Assembly: GCF_000473065.1 (NCBI RefSeq)
Contig: NZ_AXAZ01000036.1
Span: forward strand, 479 to 64,478
Length of the DNA stretch: 64,000 nt
Direction of reading: 5' to 3'
From: Bradyrhizobium sp. WSM1743
GTDB taxonomy: Bacteria; Pseudomonadota; Alphaproteobacteria; Rhizobiales; Xanthobacteraceae
Made by a program: the position numbers and the translations under genes. A model generated the notes under the pieces. That model was not told the DNA's origin and ran no database searches. It was given only the letters and a program-made list of their open reading frames with translations. This document shows, piece after piece, positions 19,830 to 28,712 of the stretch. The first letter of the stretch is position 1, and each line of letters begins with the position of its first letter.

Positions 19830-22289
19830 CTAGAACGTCACGCGCATCCCCGCATAGAATGCGCGGGGCCTTGCCGGGCTCAGCGAGCGCGGATCGATGA
19901 AGTCATTGCCGCCGTTGGCGAAGTTGGGCAAGGCATCGCGATCGAAGAACTGTCCGTAGGTCGCGTAGCGCTTGTCGAAGACATTGTCGACGCGGCCGTA
20001 GAGCTGGATGTTCTTCGTCACCTGGTAGGAGGTGTGGAGATTGAACACGGTATAGGACGGCAGCTTCGCGAACTGGTTGGACTCATCACCGACCAGATAT
20101 TGGCTGGAGACGAACAGCGCGTTGCCGCCGACCTTCCAGACGTCGGTCACGGCGTAATCGACGCCGACCTTGACGCGGTGGCGCGGGATCGCGGGGATCT
20201 GGTTGCCGGGCCTGACCTGGATGGTGTCGGTGGCGGGATCGGCGAACGGGCTTTCGGAGCCGAGCTCGAGCGGGTCAAGAAAGCGCGCGTCGACGAAGGC
20301 GTAGCTCGCCTGGAACTGCAGCGTGGGCGACTTGATGTTGACCTCGGCCTCGAGGCCCTGCCGGCGGGTCCGGCCGACATTGGAGAAATAGCCAAAGCCT
20401 GTCCGCCCGACGGCAGGCACCGCGACGATGTCGTCATAATTGGTGGCGCGGAAGCCGCCGACCTTCCAACCGAGCGTGCCGATGTTCAGCTCCTTGGTGC
20501 CGCGCAGGCCCGCTTCCACGGTCTTGGAGACGACCTGCTTCAACGGCGGATCCGCGACCAGGAACGCCGCGAGCAGGCAGGGCCTCGCTGGATCGGAGCA
20601 CCCGAGCTCGAGCGGCGTCGGAACGCGGTTGGCCTCGGAATAGCCGGCATAGGCGGTCAGCTCCGGCGTGATCTTGTAGGTGCCGCCGATGACCGGATTG
20701 AAGCGGGTGAATGTGTGATCGCCGTTGAGCGCGGTCCCGAGCTGGTCTTCCAGCGAGATCCGCGCCACGTTGAAGCGGCCGCCGCCGGTAATGGCGAAAG
20801 CATCCGTGACGTTGAACGTGTCCATCGCATAGAGGCCGTTATATTGGTTGACGGTCCGCAGCGAGACGGGGCCGGCAACGGGGTCTGCCGTGGGGGTCGC
20901 GCCCAGGAAAACGCCGCTGCCGCTGACGACGTAGTTCTCTCCGATCGAGCCGATCTCGGCGGTCGCGTTGTAACGCGTGACACTGGCGTCGTAGGTTGCG
21001 CCCATCACGAAACGATTGTCGTGACCGAACAGTTGATCGGTGTTGGTGGCCTGCCCCGACACGCCCAACGTGGTCGAACGGATCGAGCCCCGGTCGATCT
21101 CGCCGAGGATGGTGCCCGGAGCAAAGGGATTGGCAAGCTGCACTCCATTGCCGCCGTTGGCGGCCGTGGTGTCATTGCCAAAGCAGAGCAGCGCCGGATC
21201 GACGCACTCCTGCACGTCGGTCGGATTGCCGTCGACCACCTTCTGCTCGTACCTGCGCACACGAGCGGTGCCTTCGAGCGTCCAGGTCGGCGTCGCATCG
21301 ACCTTGCCGGTCAGATTGAGATAGCCGACGCGATTGGAGGTGGTCTGCGGCGTCGTGTAGGTCGCACCCCAATATTTGTCGAGGAGCTCGGCCGGTACGG
21401 TGGCGCTGGCACCGAAATCGTTCTTGGCCACGCCCATATTGGCGTGGAATTCGCTGTCGCCGGCCTTGTAGCCGACATCGCCGTAGAAGCGCCGCACCGT
21501 CGATTGGGAAAAATTGCGGAAGCCGTTGTCGCGCAATCCTTCGAGCGCGGCATAGACGGCGTAGTTCTTGTCGACCTGCTTGCCCCATTGCGCTGAGCCC
21601 TGGATGCGGCCGAACGAGCCGCCCATCACGTCGAGCTCCGCACCCTGATAGGTGAAGCCGTCCTTCATTTGCAGGTTGAGCGCGCCGCCCAGCGCGTTGA
21701 GGCCGAAGGCCGGGTTGTTGGTCACCAGCGTCACCGACCTGATCGCGGCGGTGGGGATCAGGTCCCAATTGACGGCGTCCGAGAATGCCTCGTTGATGCG
21801 GACGCCGTTCTGATACACCGCGAGTCCTTGCGGCGTGCCGGTCACGGGGGAGGCGACAAACCCGCGGAACTCGACATCAGGTGTGAACGGATTGCCGGTG
21901 ACCTCGCTGATATTGACGCCGGCGATGTTGTCGCGCAGCGCATCCGTCACGTTCAGCGAGCCGGTGCGCCTGATCTGGTTGGCATCGACGGCATTGATCG
22001 CCGATGCGACCTTGTCGACATCGAGACCCCTGCCCGTGCCCGGCGAGGTCGGATAGACGTAGATGCGTGTCCTCGGGCTGGCGGACGACGGCGCCCCGAC
22101 GCGCGCGACAGGTCGCGGCGCCGCGGTACGCCTCGCTGTTGAAGGGGGCGGCGCAGTGACCTCGACCGGCGGCAGGTTCTGAACGTTGGTTTCTTCGTCC
22201 TGCGCGGCCTCGGCGGGGCTGGCGAGAACCAGCCCGGTCGAAACCGAAGCCATCAACAAACGACGCTTGAACCGAAGACGCCCGCCCAT
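19830..22289 (-). CDS. TonB-dependent outer membrane receptor, LutH-like candidate
   Basis: This is an 819-residue outer membrane receptor. A signal peptide (RRLLMASVSTGLVLASPAEA, near residues 10-30) is followed by a Pro/Ala-rich stretch, a plug domain (about 100-240, with INAVDANQIRRTGSLNVTDA and GLNALGGALNLQMKDG), and a C-terminal beta barrel ending in Phe (AFYAGMRVTF). The start at 22289 gives a proper signal peptide; an upstream in-frame codon would add 38 residues. In Methylorubrum the lanthanide uptake cluster contains the receptor LutH; here the receptor lies within 5 kb of a Lut-like ABC transporter, so lanthanide-chelate uptake is the best guess. Iron or other metallophores remain possible. 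Confidence 0.88.
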   Translation of the reverse strand: MGGRLRFKRRLLMASVSTGLVLASPAEAAQDEETNVQNLPPVEVTAPPPSTARRTAAPRPVARVGAPSSASPRTRIYVYPTSPGTGRGLDVDKVASAINAVDANQIRRTGSLNVTDALRDNIAGVNISEVTGNPFTPDVEFRGFVASPVTGTPQGLAVYQNGVRINEAFSDAVNWDLIPTAAIRSVTLVTNNPAFGLNALGGALNLQMKDGFTYQGAELDVMGGSFGRIQGSAQWGKQVDKNYAVYAALEGLRDNGFRNFSQSTVRRFYGDVGYKAGDSEFHANMGVAKNDFGASATVPAELLDKYWGATYTTPQTTSNRVGYLNLTGKVDATPTWTLEGTARVRRYEQKVVDGNPTDVQECVDPALLCFGNDTTAANGGNGVQLANPFAPGTILGEIDRGSIRSTTLGVSGQATNTDQLFGHDNRFVMGATYDASVTRYNATAEIGSIGENYVVSGSGVFLGATPTADPVAGPVSLRTVNQYNGLYAMDTFNVTDAFAITGGGRFNVARISLEDQLGTALNGDHTFTRFNPVIGGTYKITPELTAYAGYSEANRVPTPLELGCSDPARPCLLAAFLVADPPLKQVVSKTVEAGLRGTKELNIGTLGWKVGGFRATNYDDIVAVPAVGRTGFGYFSNVGRTRRQGLEAEVNIKSPTLQFQASYAFVDARFLDPLELGSESPFADPATDTIQVRPGNQIPAIPRHRVKVGVDYAVTDVWKVGGNALFVSSQYLVGDESNQFAKLPSYTVFNLHTSYQVTKNIQLYGRVDNVFDKRYATYGQFFDRDALPNFANGGNDFIDPRSLSPARPRAFYAGMRVTF

Positions 22290-22452
22290 CCCTGCCTTCC
22301 CATCCGTCACCACCGGCTGTTTTGATTTTCGCCGTTTGGTCGAGAGGAGTGTAATCAGGGACTGTTCGCGCGCCAGCCACAAAAGGTCGGGTCCTATCCG
22401 CACCCATTTTCCCGACCAGATCGGGAATTTTTCCCGATCGCTGCGGGTGCGG

Positions 22453-23811
22453 TCAGGCGGCCGCCGTCGGAATCAGCGCCTCGACGGTCAAACCACCGTC
22501 ACCGGAGACGACATTGAGCGTGCCGCCCAGCGCCAGGATCCGCTCGCGCATCCCGACAAGGCCGAAGCCGAGCTTCTGGCCCGGCTCCATGCCGCGGCCG
22601 TTGTCGCTGACCCGCACCCGGGCGCAGCCGCGACCATCGCCCGATGCCTGCTCCACCGGCTCGATGACGACATTGACGGAGGTCGCGCCGGCGTGGCGGA
22701 ATACATTGGTGAGCGCCTCCTGAACGATACGATAGATGGTGAGATCGGCGGTCTCGCCGGTTGGGCCCAGCGCCGGCGAGATCACGGTCTCGATCGCGAC
22801 GTCGGGATGCGACTCCCGCCACAGGCGCGAGAGGGATTCGAGCGCCTGGCTCAGGCCGAGCTCGGCAAGGCCCACGGGCCGAAGGCGCTCCAGCACGCGG
22901 CGATTGAACTGCTGGAGTGCATTGATCTGCTCCAGCATGGCGCTGCCATGTTTTCGCACGGCATCCGCACTCGGCGCGCGCCCGTCCGCCTGCTTCGCCA
23001 GCGCACTCGCATGCGCGCGCAGCGAGAACAAGTAGGGTCCGAACTCGTCATGGAGCTCGCGCGCGATCTCCTTGCGCTCGATGTCCTGAAGCGACACCGC
23101 ACGCTCGGCCAGGCGCCGCTTGTCCTCGACCGCCTCATGAAGCGTCGCGGCAAGGTGGTTGAGCTTGGTGCAGATCGCGGCGAGTTCCGGTGCGCCGCCC
23201 GGCGCGACACGGGCCTCGTAATGTCCGCCTTCGAGCTTCCCCATTGCCTCCGCCAGCGACTGGAGCGGTGCCAGCGCCCGGCCGACCACATTCATCATCA
23301 AGAAGAACAGCGCGAGCGCGATCACCGAGCCGACCTCAAGCTGGGTCACGATGCCGTCCCAGATCTCGGCGATCTCGTCGTCGGGATGCGAGGTGATTAC
23401 GAGTGAGCCGGGCTTGCCGCGGATTGAGACTGGCACGTTGACCGCGGTCTGCTCGGGATGCACCAGGCTGACGAACCAGGCCGGCGGGCCGCGCGTGTCG
23501 GCGTCGACGTCAAGCCGGGGCGGCGTCAGCGAATGGCCTCCGGCGTCCCGAAGCGCGATGCTGACATGGCGCAGGCGGCTGAGATCGCGGGCGATCTGGT
23601 TGAGCCTGGCATCCGGGTCGGGCGCCTCGTTCAGGTCCGCCACGATCATCTCGATGAACTCTCGGGCAAGGCGGATCACGCTCTGGTCCTCGGCCTGCAC
23701 GCGCGGCCCGGCTTCCGCGATCTGCCGGCCGATGTTGACGGCAAGCCCCAGCGCCAGCAGCAGCGCCAGCAAGAGGTTGATGCGTCCGCGCAAGGATAAA
23801 TTTTGCCACAT
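22453..23811 (-). CDS. NarX/FlhS-type sensor histidine kinase
   Basis: This 452-residue membrane kinase has two helices (about 10-27 and 163-183) bracketing a periplasmic domain, a HAMP-like linker, a HisKA_3 dimerisation domain with the phosphorylated His in IARELHDEFGPY (about residue 262), and an ATPase domain with EALTNVFRHAGA, SDNGRGM and GFGLVGMRER. It faces a NarL-type regulator gene across a 192-base gap. Beside S-formylglutathione hydrolase this pair resembles FlhSR of Paracoccus and RfdRS of Rhodobacter, which sense formaldehyde metabolism; the match by role is inference. The start at 23811 lacks a strong ribosome binding site. Confidence 0.87.
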   Translation of the reverse strand: MWQNLSLRGRINLLLALLLALGLAVNIGRQIAEAGPRVQAEDQSVIRLAREFIEMIVADLNEAPDPDARLNQIARDLSRLRHVSIALRDAGGHSLTPPRLDVDADTRGPPAWFVSLVHPEQTAVNVPVSIRGKPGSLVITSHPDDEIAEIWDGIVTQLEVGSVIALALFFLMMNVVGRALAPLQSLAEAMGKLEGGHYEARVAPGGAPELAAICTKLNHLAATLHEAVEDKRRLAERAVSLQDIERKEIARELHDEFGPYLFSLRAHASALAKQADGRAPSADAVRKHGSAMLEQINALQQFNRRVLERLRPVGLAELGLSQALESLSRLWRESHPDVAIETVISPALGPTGETADLTIYRIVQEALTNVFRHAGATSVNVVIEPVEQASGDGRGCARVRVSDNGRGMEPGQKLGFGLVGMRERILALGGTLNVVSGDGGLTVEALIPTAAA

Positions 23812-24003
23812 TGGTATCGCCTGTGCCTCGCGAAGGATGCCCGCGCCTGTCCGATGACGTTGACAGAGACGAAGCGCCCGATATCTAATCGGAAGCGTAC
23901 AGCAATCCCGGCCGGGTTGCATGAGGCGACATGAGGGCGCGTGGCGCTCCTGTTCAGTATCATGCGACGCGACAACAGGCCGGCGCTGTCGCGGGGAACG
24001 CCT

Positions 24004-24624
24004 ATGCGCATTCTGATCGTCGACGATCATCCCATCGTCGCCTCCGGCTGCCGTGCCGTGTTGGCCGACGAAGGCGAGATCGAGATTTTGGAGGCCGCCG
24101 ACGCCGAAGACGGCGAGAGCGTCTTCATTGTCGAGCGCCCCGACCTCTGCATCATCGACATCAACCTGCCGACCGTCTCCGGCTTCGAGCTCGCACGCCG
24201 CATCCTCGAGCGCGCGCCCGAGGCCCGCATCATCATGTTCAGCATGAACGACGACCCCGCTTTCGCCGCGCGCGCGATCGAGTGCGGCGCGAAGGGTTAC
24301 GTCTCCAAGACCGGCGATCCCGACGATCTCGTCGAGGCGATCCGCGCCGTCGCGGGCGGCGGGACCTACCTTCCGACGGCGATTGCGCGCAGCATCGCCT
24401 TTGCCGGACCCGCGCTGGCGCAAAGCCCGCTGTCGAAGCTGAATGCGCGCGAAATGGAGATCCTGCGGCTGCTCAGCGCCGGCAAGAGCCTGTCCGAGAT
24501 CGCGTGGCTGGTGCAATCGTCCTACAAGACGGTGGCCAATACCTCGTCGATCATGCGCCAGAAGCTCGGGGTGAAGACCTCGGTCGAGCTGGTGCGGCTG
24601 GCGATCGACAGTGGCGTCGCCTGA
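24004..24624 (+). CDS. NarL/FlhR-type response regulator
   Basis: This 206-residue regulator has a receiver domain (1-120) with ILIVDDHP, the phospho-acceptor Asp in LCIIDINLP (about residue 54), and Lys in GYVSKTGD. A LuxR-type helix-turn-helix follows (about 140-200; LNAREMEILRLLSAGKSLSEIA). The start at 24004 places the receiver at the terminus. It is divergent from its likely kinase gene and precedes fghA by 69 bases on the same strand, so it may control formaldehyde and methanol oxidation genes. Confidence 0.9.
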   Translation: MRILIVDDHPIVASGCRAVLADEGEIEILEAADAEDGESVFIVERPDLCIIDINLPTVSGFELARRILERAPEARIIMFSMNDDPAFAARAIECGAKGYVSKTGDPDDLVEAIRAVAGGGTYLPTAIARSIAFAGPALAQSPLSKLNAREMEILRLLSAGKSLSEIAWLVQSSYKTVANTSSIMRQKLGVKTSVELVRLAIDSGVA

Positions 24625-24693
24625 CGACGCCACAAATTCGGTCACACAAGCGTTGCAATCTTGATGTGGTGAGATGCCACGGAGCTCTAGGGC

Positions 24694-25539
24694 ATGACGA
24701 TTCAGACTGTGTCGACGAACAAATCCTACGGCGGCGTGCAGGGCGTGTATCGCCATGCGAGCCAGGCGACCGGAACCGATATGGTGTTCTCGGTCTATGT
24801 TCCGCCACATGCGGACGGCGCCAAGCTGCCCGTGGTCTGGTACCTCTCCGGGCTCACCTGCACGCATGCCAACGTCACCGAGAAGGGCGAATTCCGCAAG
24901 GCCTGCGCCGAGCTCGGCCTGATCTTCGTCGCGCCCGACACCTCACCGCGCGGGCCCGACGTGCCGGGTGATGCCAACAACGCCTATGATTTTGGTCTCG
25001 GCGCCGGCTTCTATGTCGACGCGACGCAAGAGCCGTTTGCGCGCAACTATCGCATGTGGAGCTATGTCACCGACGAATTGCCCAAGCTCGTGGCGGAGAA
25101 CTTTCCGGTCGATGCCAAGCGGCAATCGGTGATGGGGCACTCGATGGGCGGCCACGGCGCGCTGACGGTGGCGCTGCGCAATCCGCACCGTTTTCGCGCA
25201 GCCAGTGCGTTTGCACCGATCGTGGCGCCCTCGCTCGTGCCCTGGGGCATCAAGGCGCTGACCGGCTATCTCGGGCCGAACAAGGACGCCTGGCGCAACC
25301 ACGACACGGTGGCGCTGATCGAGGACGGCGCAAAATTCTCCGGCTTCCTGGTCGACGTCGGCGAGGCCGACAATTTCCTGAAGGAACAGCTCAAGCCGGA
25401 GCTGCTGGAAGCCGCCTGCGCCAAGGCGGGCATCCCGCTGACGCTGCGGCGGCACGCGGGCTACGACCACAGCTATTATTTCATCTCGACCTTCATGAGC
25501 GATCACCTGCACTGGCACGCGGCAAGATTGACGGCGTGA
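24694..25539 (+). CDS. fghA: S-formylglutathione hydrolase
   Basis: This 281-residue alpha/beta hydrolase splits S-formylglutathione into formate and glutathione, the last step of glutathione-dependent formaldehyde oxidation. The nucleophile Ser is at residue 150 in GHSMGGHGA, and the conserved His is in GYDHSYYFI near the C-terminus. LSGLTCTHANVTEKGEF and APDTSPRGPDVPGD are diagnostic family motifs, and the length is normal. The partner dehydrogenase (flhA) and activating enzyme (gfa) are 26 kb away at 51172-52878, so the pathway is complete but split within the window. Confidence 0.95.
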   Translation: MTIQTVSTNKSYGGVQGVYRHASQATGTDMVFSVYVPPHADGAKLPVVWYLSGLTCTHANVTEKGEFRKACAELGLIFVAPDTSPRGPDVPGDANNAYDFGLGAGFYVDATQEPFARNYRMWSYVTDELPKLVAENFPVDAKRQSVMGHSMGGHGALTVALRNPHRFRAASAFAPIVAPSLVPWGIKALTGYLGPNKDAWRNHDTVALIEDGAKFSGFLVDVGEADNFLKEQLKPELLEAACAKAGIPLTLRRHAGYDHSYYFISTFMSDHLHWHAARLTA

Positions 25540-25540
25540 T

Positions 25541-25700
25541 CTTACCCTCCCCTGGAGAGGGTCGATCGCGCGCAGCGCGAGCGGTGTGGGGTGACAGTCT
25601 CTCCAATCAAGCGGTGCCCGCGTGGAGGGATCACCCCACCCCGCATCGCATTCCGCTGCGCTTCATGCGCTGCGACCCTCCCCCTCCAGGGGAGGGTAAG
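25541..25700. repeat. Inverted repeat with perfect 17-nt ends
   Basis: CTTACCCTCCCCTGGAG at 25541-25557 is the perfect reverse complement of 25684-25700. The inner sequence holds smaller GC-rich stems. It starts just after the fghA stop and ends just before the convergent DUF3280 gene, and may act as a bidirectional terminator. Confidence 0.85.
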
Positions 25701-25705
25701 CGTCC

Positions 25706-26209
25706 CTACTCCGGCCGCCCGTAATTTGGCGCCAGCAAACGATTGCGGATGAGATAGCTCATCGTGCGCGTCCAGGATTCATCCGTGTTGCCGCGCATGT
25801 CGGCGCTGGCGGCCGCGATCATGTTGCCGGTCTTCACGTCGCGCAAATAGATGTTGAGATTGACGATCAGGTTCGAGACCTTTTGCACGAGGCCGGTGAT
25901 CTCCAAATCGGCACCGAGCTGCCCCGCGAGCTTGAGGTCGCAGCCGCCGCAGGCCTGTAAGTTTGCGTGACGGGCGGCATCCCGTACCGGAGCGATGTCG
26001 AGCACCTGGAACCGGCCTGAATCCGCCAATTCCTTGCGCAGCTGCTCGCTGATGCGCACGAGCCGCGCCTCTTCCGGCTTGGAGCCGTAGAACTCGCCGG
26101 GCAGGCTGGTGTCGATCAGTTCGAAATCGAACACTGCGAGTTTGGGCGGATCGGCGAGCGCGACCGAACCCGTCAACAACAAAGCGGCGAGGCATATCAA
26201 TGCTCGCAT
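25706..26209 (-). CDS. DUF3280 periplasmic protein of PQQ/methanol clusters
   Basis: This 167-residue protein has a signal peptide (MRALICLAALLLTGSVALA) and then KLAVFDFELIDTSLPGEFYG, typical of the DUF3280 family seen in PQQ-dependent alcohol oxidation clusters. CGGCDLKLAGQLGADLEITG contains a Cys-Gly-Gly-Cys pair. The fold resembles surface proteins that detect metal or assemble complexes, but no activity is assigned. The start at 26209 follows a GGCGGAA purine run. It is divergent from the binding-protein gene at 26339. Confidence 0.72.
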   Translation of the reverse strand: MRALICLAALLLTGSVALADPPKLAVFDFELIDTSLPGEFYGSKPEEARLVRISEQLRKELADSGRFQVLDIAPVRDAARHANLQACGGCDLKLAGQLGADLEITGLVQKVSNLIVNLNIYLRDVKTGNMIAAASADMRGNTDESWTRTMSYLIRNRLLAPNYGRPE

Positions 26210-26338
26210 GATCGTGATTCCGCCTCCTCTCGCCGCGAGGACGAAATGCGGGGTTGCATGCCCTGACAAATTGGTCATGCTTGAAACAGAGACAATTCTT
26301 CACCGGCGGTCAAGCCGGGGAGATCGTCTGGAGGAAAC

Positions 26339-27520
26339 ATGATCCGATGGTTGGCCGGCCTGATCGGCTTTGGTCTTGCCGCGACGAGCGCGCTCGCGGC
26401 CGAGCCTGCCCTGATCGGCGTCGGCTATCTCGGCGTCGCCGCTACCCGATCGACGCTGTCGCTGGTCGAGCAACCCGCGGAGAATGATGGCGTCGCCGGC
26501 GCCCGCCTCGCCATCGAGGACAACAACACCACCGGGAAATTCACGGGCCAGCGCTTTACGCTGGAGGAGCGTCGCATCAAGGAAGGTGAGGACGTGGTGC
26601 AGGCTGCGACCGCGCTCGCCGAGAAGAACGGCTTCATCATCGCCGACCTGCCAGCCGATGCGCTCTTGAAGGTTGCCGACGCCCTGCGCGATCGCGGCAC
26701 GCTGCTGTTCAACGCCGGCGCGATCGACGAGCGGCTGCGCGAGGCCGATTGCCGCGCCAACGTCATCCACACCGCCCCGACCCGCACGATGCTGGCGGAT
26801 GCGCTCGGCCAATACCTGGTGTGGAAGAAGTGGTCGCGCTGGCTGCTCGTGGTCGGCTCGCATGACGAGGACAAGCTGTTCGCCGATGCTATCAGGCGCA
26901 CCGCGGCGCGGTTCGGCGCCAAGATCGTGCAGGAGCGCACGTTCGAAGACAAAGGCGGCGCGCGCCGCACCGACTCGGGCGTCACGCAGATCCAGCGGCA
27001 GATGCCGGTGTTCACGCAACAGGCGCCCGCCTATGACGTGCTGGTTGCCGCCGACGAGAGCGAGGTGTTCGGCGCGTACCTGCCCTATCGCACCTGGGAT
27101 CCGCGCCCGGTCGCGGGCTCGGCCGGCCTGGTGCCACGCAGCTGGGACGCATCGCAGGACCAGTGGGGCGCGATCCAGATGCAGAACCGCTTCATCAAGC
27201 TGAATTCGCGGCGCATGACCCCGCTCGACATGCAGGCCTGGACCGCGGTGCGCATGATCGGTGAAGCCACCTCGCGCACCAATTCCGGCGACGTCAAGAA
27301 GGTCACCGATTTCATCAAGGGCCCGGACTTCTCGGTCGCCGCCTTCAAGGGCACGCGGCTGACGCTGCGCGACTGGAATCTGCAACTGCGCCAGCCGATC
27401 CTGCTGGTCGACGGCCGCATGGTGGTGTCGGTGTCGCCGCAGGAAGGGTTCCTGCATCAGGTCTCCGAGCTCGACACACTCGGCTATGATCGTCCGGAGA
27501 GCAAATGCAAGTTGAAGTGA
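26339..27520 (+). CDS. PQQ-associated ABC transporter substrate-binding protein (LutA-like)
   Basis: This 393-residue periplasmic binding protein has a signal peptide (WLAGLIGFGLAATSALA) and a type I binding-protein fold. Its sequence pattern (IGVGYLGVAATRSTLSLVEQP, ADLPADALLKVADALRDRG, VIHTAPTRTMLADAL) matches the PQQ-dependent catabolism-associated family (TIGR03863-like). In Methylorubrum the homologous protein belongs to the lut lanthanide uptake cluster. A strong GGAGG site precedes the ATG. It opens a plus-strand operon with a propeller protein, ATPase and permease. The ligand, a lanthanide chelate or another compound, is not proven. Confidence 0.85.
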   Translation: MIRWLAGLIGFGLAATSALAAEPALIGVGYLGVAATRSTLSLVEQPAENDGVAGARLAIEDNNTTGKFTGQRFTLEERRIKEGEDVVQAATALAEKNGFIIADLPADALLKVADALRDRGTLLFNAGAIDERLREADCRANVIHTAPTRTMLADALGQYLVWKKWSRWLLVVGSHDEDKLFADAIRRTAARFGAKIVQERTFEDKGGARRTDSGVTQIQRQMPVFTQQAPAYDVLVAADESEVFGAYLPYRTWDPRPVAGSAGLVPRSWDASQDQWGAIQMQNRFIKLNSRRMTPLDMQAWTAVRMIGEATSRTNSGDVKKVTDFIKGPDFSVAAFKGTRLTLRDWNLQLRQPILLVDGRMVVSVSPQEGFLHQVSELDTLGYDRPESKCKLK

Positions 27521-27563
27521 GCATTGCGAGATGAATGCGAGCTGCCGCCACGACGTCGCTGCG

Positions 27564-27696
27564 CCCCCTCCCCCGCTTGCGGGGGAGGGTCGGGGAGAGG
27601 GTGTCTTCACGAAGAAGACTCCCCAAGAGGAGCGAGCCCTCTCCCGCATCGCATCTCTCGATGCGATGCGACCTCCCCCGCAAGCGGGGGAGGTGA
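27564..27696. repeat. Palindromic repeat block inside a gene leader
   Basis: CCTCCCCCGC-TTGC-GGGGGAGG at 27566-27588 and CCTCCCCCGC-AA-GCGGGGGAGG at 27672-27693 flank GCATCGCAT-ATGCGATGC. The block lies between two genes of the same operon. It stays open in one frame, which falsely lengthens the next gene at its 5' end. Confidence 0.8.
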
Positions 27697-27740
27697 AACA
27701 AGCCAGCCAGCAGTTTCAGCGCATCGCAGAGCAACGTCCC

Positions 27741-28712
27741 TTGCGCAAGTTGACGTTGCGCCTATCGCTGTTTGCCACACTGACGCTCGTCGCGGCACCC
27801 GCGCATGCGTTCATCGCCTATGTCTCGAACGAGAAAAGCAACACGGTGTCGGTGATCGACACCGACAACTGGACCGTGACCAAGACCATCAAGGTCGGCC
27901 AGCGCCCGCGCGGCATCGAGTTCACGCGCGACGGCAAGTTCGTGATGGTCGCGGTCGGTGACGACGACACCATCCAGGTGATCGACGCCAAGACGCAAAG
28001 CGTGGTCGACAGCCTGCCCTCCGGTCCCGACCCCGAATTATTCGCCCAGGATGCCGCCGGCAAGATCCTCTATGTCGCCAACGAGAACGACAACACGGTC
28101 ACCGTGATCGACCTTGAGAAGCGCGCCCGCCTCGGCGACATCCAGGTCGGCGTCGAGCCCGAGGGCATGACCATCAGCCCCGACGGCAAGACGCTGATCA
28201 ACACGTCCGAAACCACCAATATGGCGCATTTCATCGACACATCATCGCGCCAGATCGTCGCCAACGTGCTGGTCGATGCACGCCCGCGCTTTGCCGAGTT
28301 CAAGCACGATTCTTCGGAGGTATGGGTGTCCTCCGAGATCGGCGGTACCGTCTCCATCATCGATCCCAGGAAGCACGAGGTGATCGGCAAGGTCACGTTC
28401 GAGATTCCGGGCCTGCGGAAAGAAGCGATCCAGCCGGTCGGCATCGGCATGACCAAGGACGACAGGACCGCCTTCGTCGCGCTCGGCCCGGCCAATCGTA
28501 TCGCCGTGGTCGATGTCGCCTCGCGCAAGGTGACGAAATATCTCCTGGTGGGGCAGCGCGTCTGGCATATGGCATTCACGCCCGACGAAAAATACCTGCT
28601 CACCACCAACGGCGTGTCGAACGACGTTTCAGTCATCGACGTCGCCGCGCAAAAGGTGATCAAGACCATTCAGGTGGGCGAACTGCCCTGGGGCATCACG
28701 ATCGCGCCATGA
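27741..28712 (+). CDS. PQQ-associated YVTN beta-propeller protein
   Basis: This protein is about 323 residues long and folds as a beta-propeller of YVTN-type repeats: FIAYVSNEKSNTVSVIDTDN, ILYVANENDNTVTVIDLEK and YLLTTNGVSNDVSVIDVAAQ are successive blades. A signal peptide (LRLSLFATLTLVAAPAHA) places it in the periplasm. I take the TTG at 27741 as start because the upstream extension from 27531 reads through a palindromic repeat and has no export signal at its end; ATG at 27666 is an alternative. The family (TIGR03866-like) accompanies PQQ-linked ABC transporters. The stop overlaps the ATPase start by 4 bases (ATGA). Confidence 0.82.
   Translation: MRKLTLRLSLFATLTLVAAPAHAFIAYVSNEKSNTVSVIDTDNWTVTKTIKVGQRPRGIEFTRDGKFVMVAVGDDDTIQVIDAKTQSVVDSLPSGPDPELFAQDAAGKILYVANENDNTVTVIDLEKRARLGDIQVGVEPEGMTISPDGKTLINTSETTNMAHFIDTSSRQIVANVLVDARPRFAEFKHDSSEVWVSSEIGGTVSIIDPRKHEVIGKVTFEIPGLRKEAIQPVGIGMTKDDRTAFVALGPANRIAVVDVASRKVTKYLLVGQRVWHMAFTPDEKYLLTTNGVSNDVSVIDVAAQKVIKTIQVGELPWGITIAP

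Noticed and set aside
22453..24867. 804-codon minus-strand frame containing the kinase
   Set aside because: The first half is antisense to the response regulator and fghA; the real kinase begins near 23811.
27531..27740. N-terminal extension of the beta-propeller gene
   Set aside because: The extra codons read through a palindromic repeat and contain no export signal before the real one, so the upstream ATG is unlikely to be the start.
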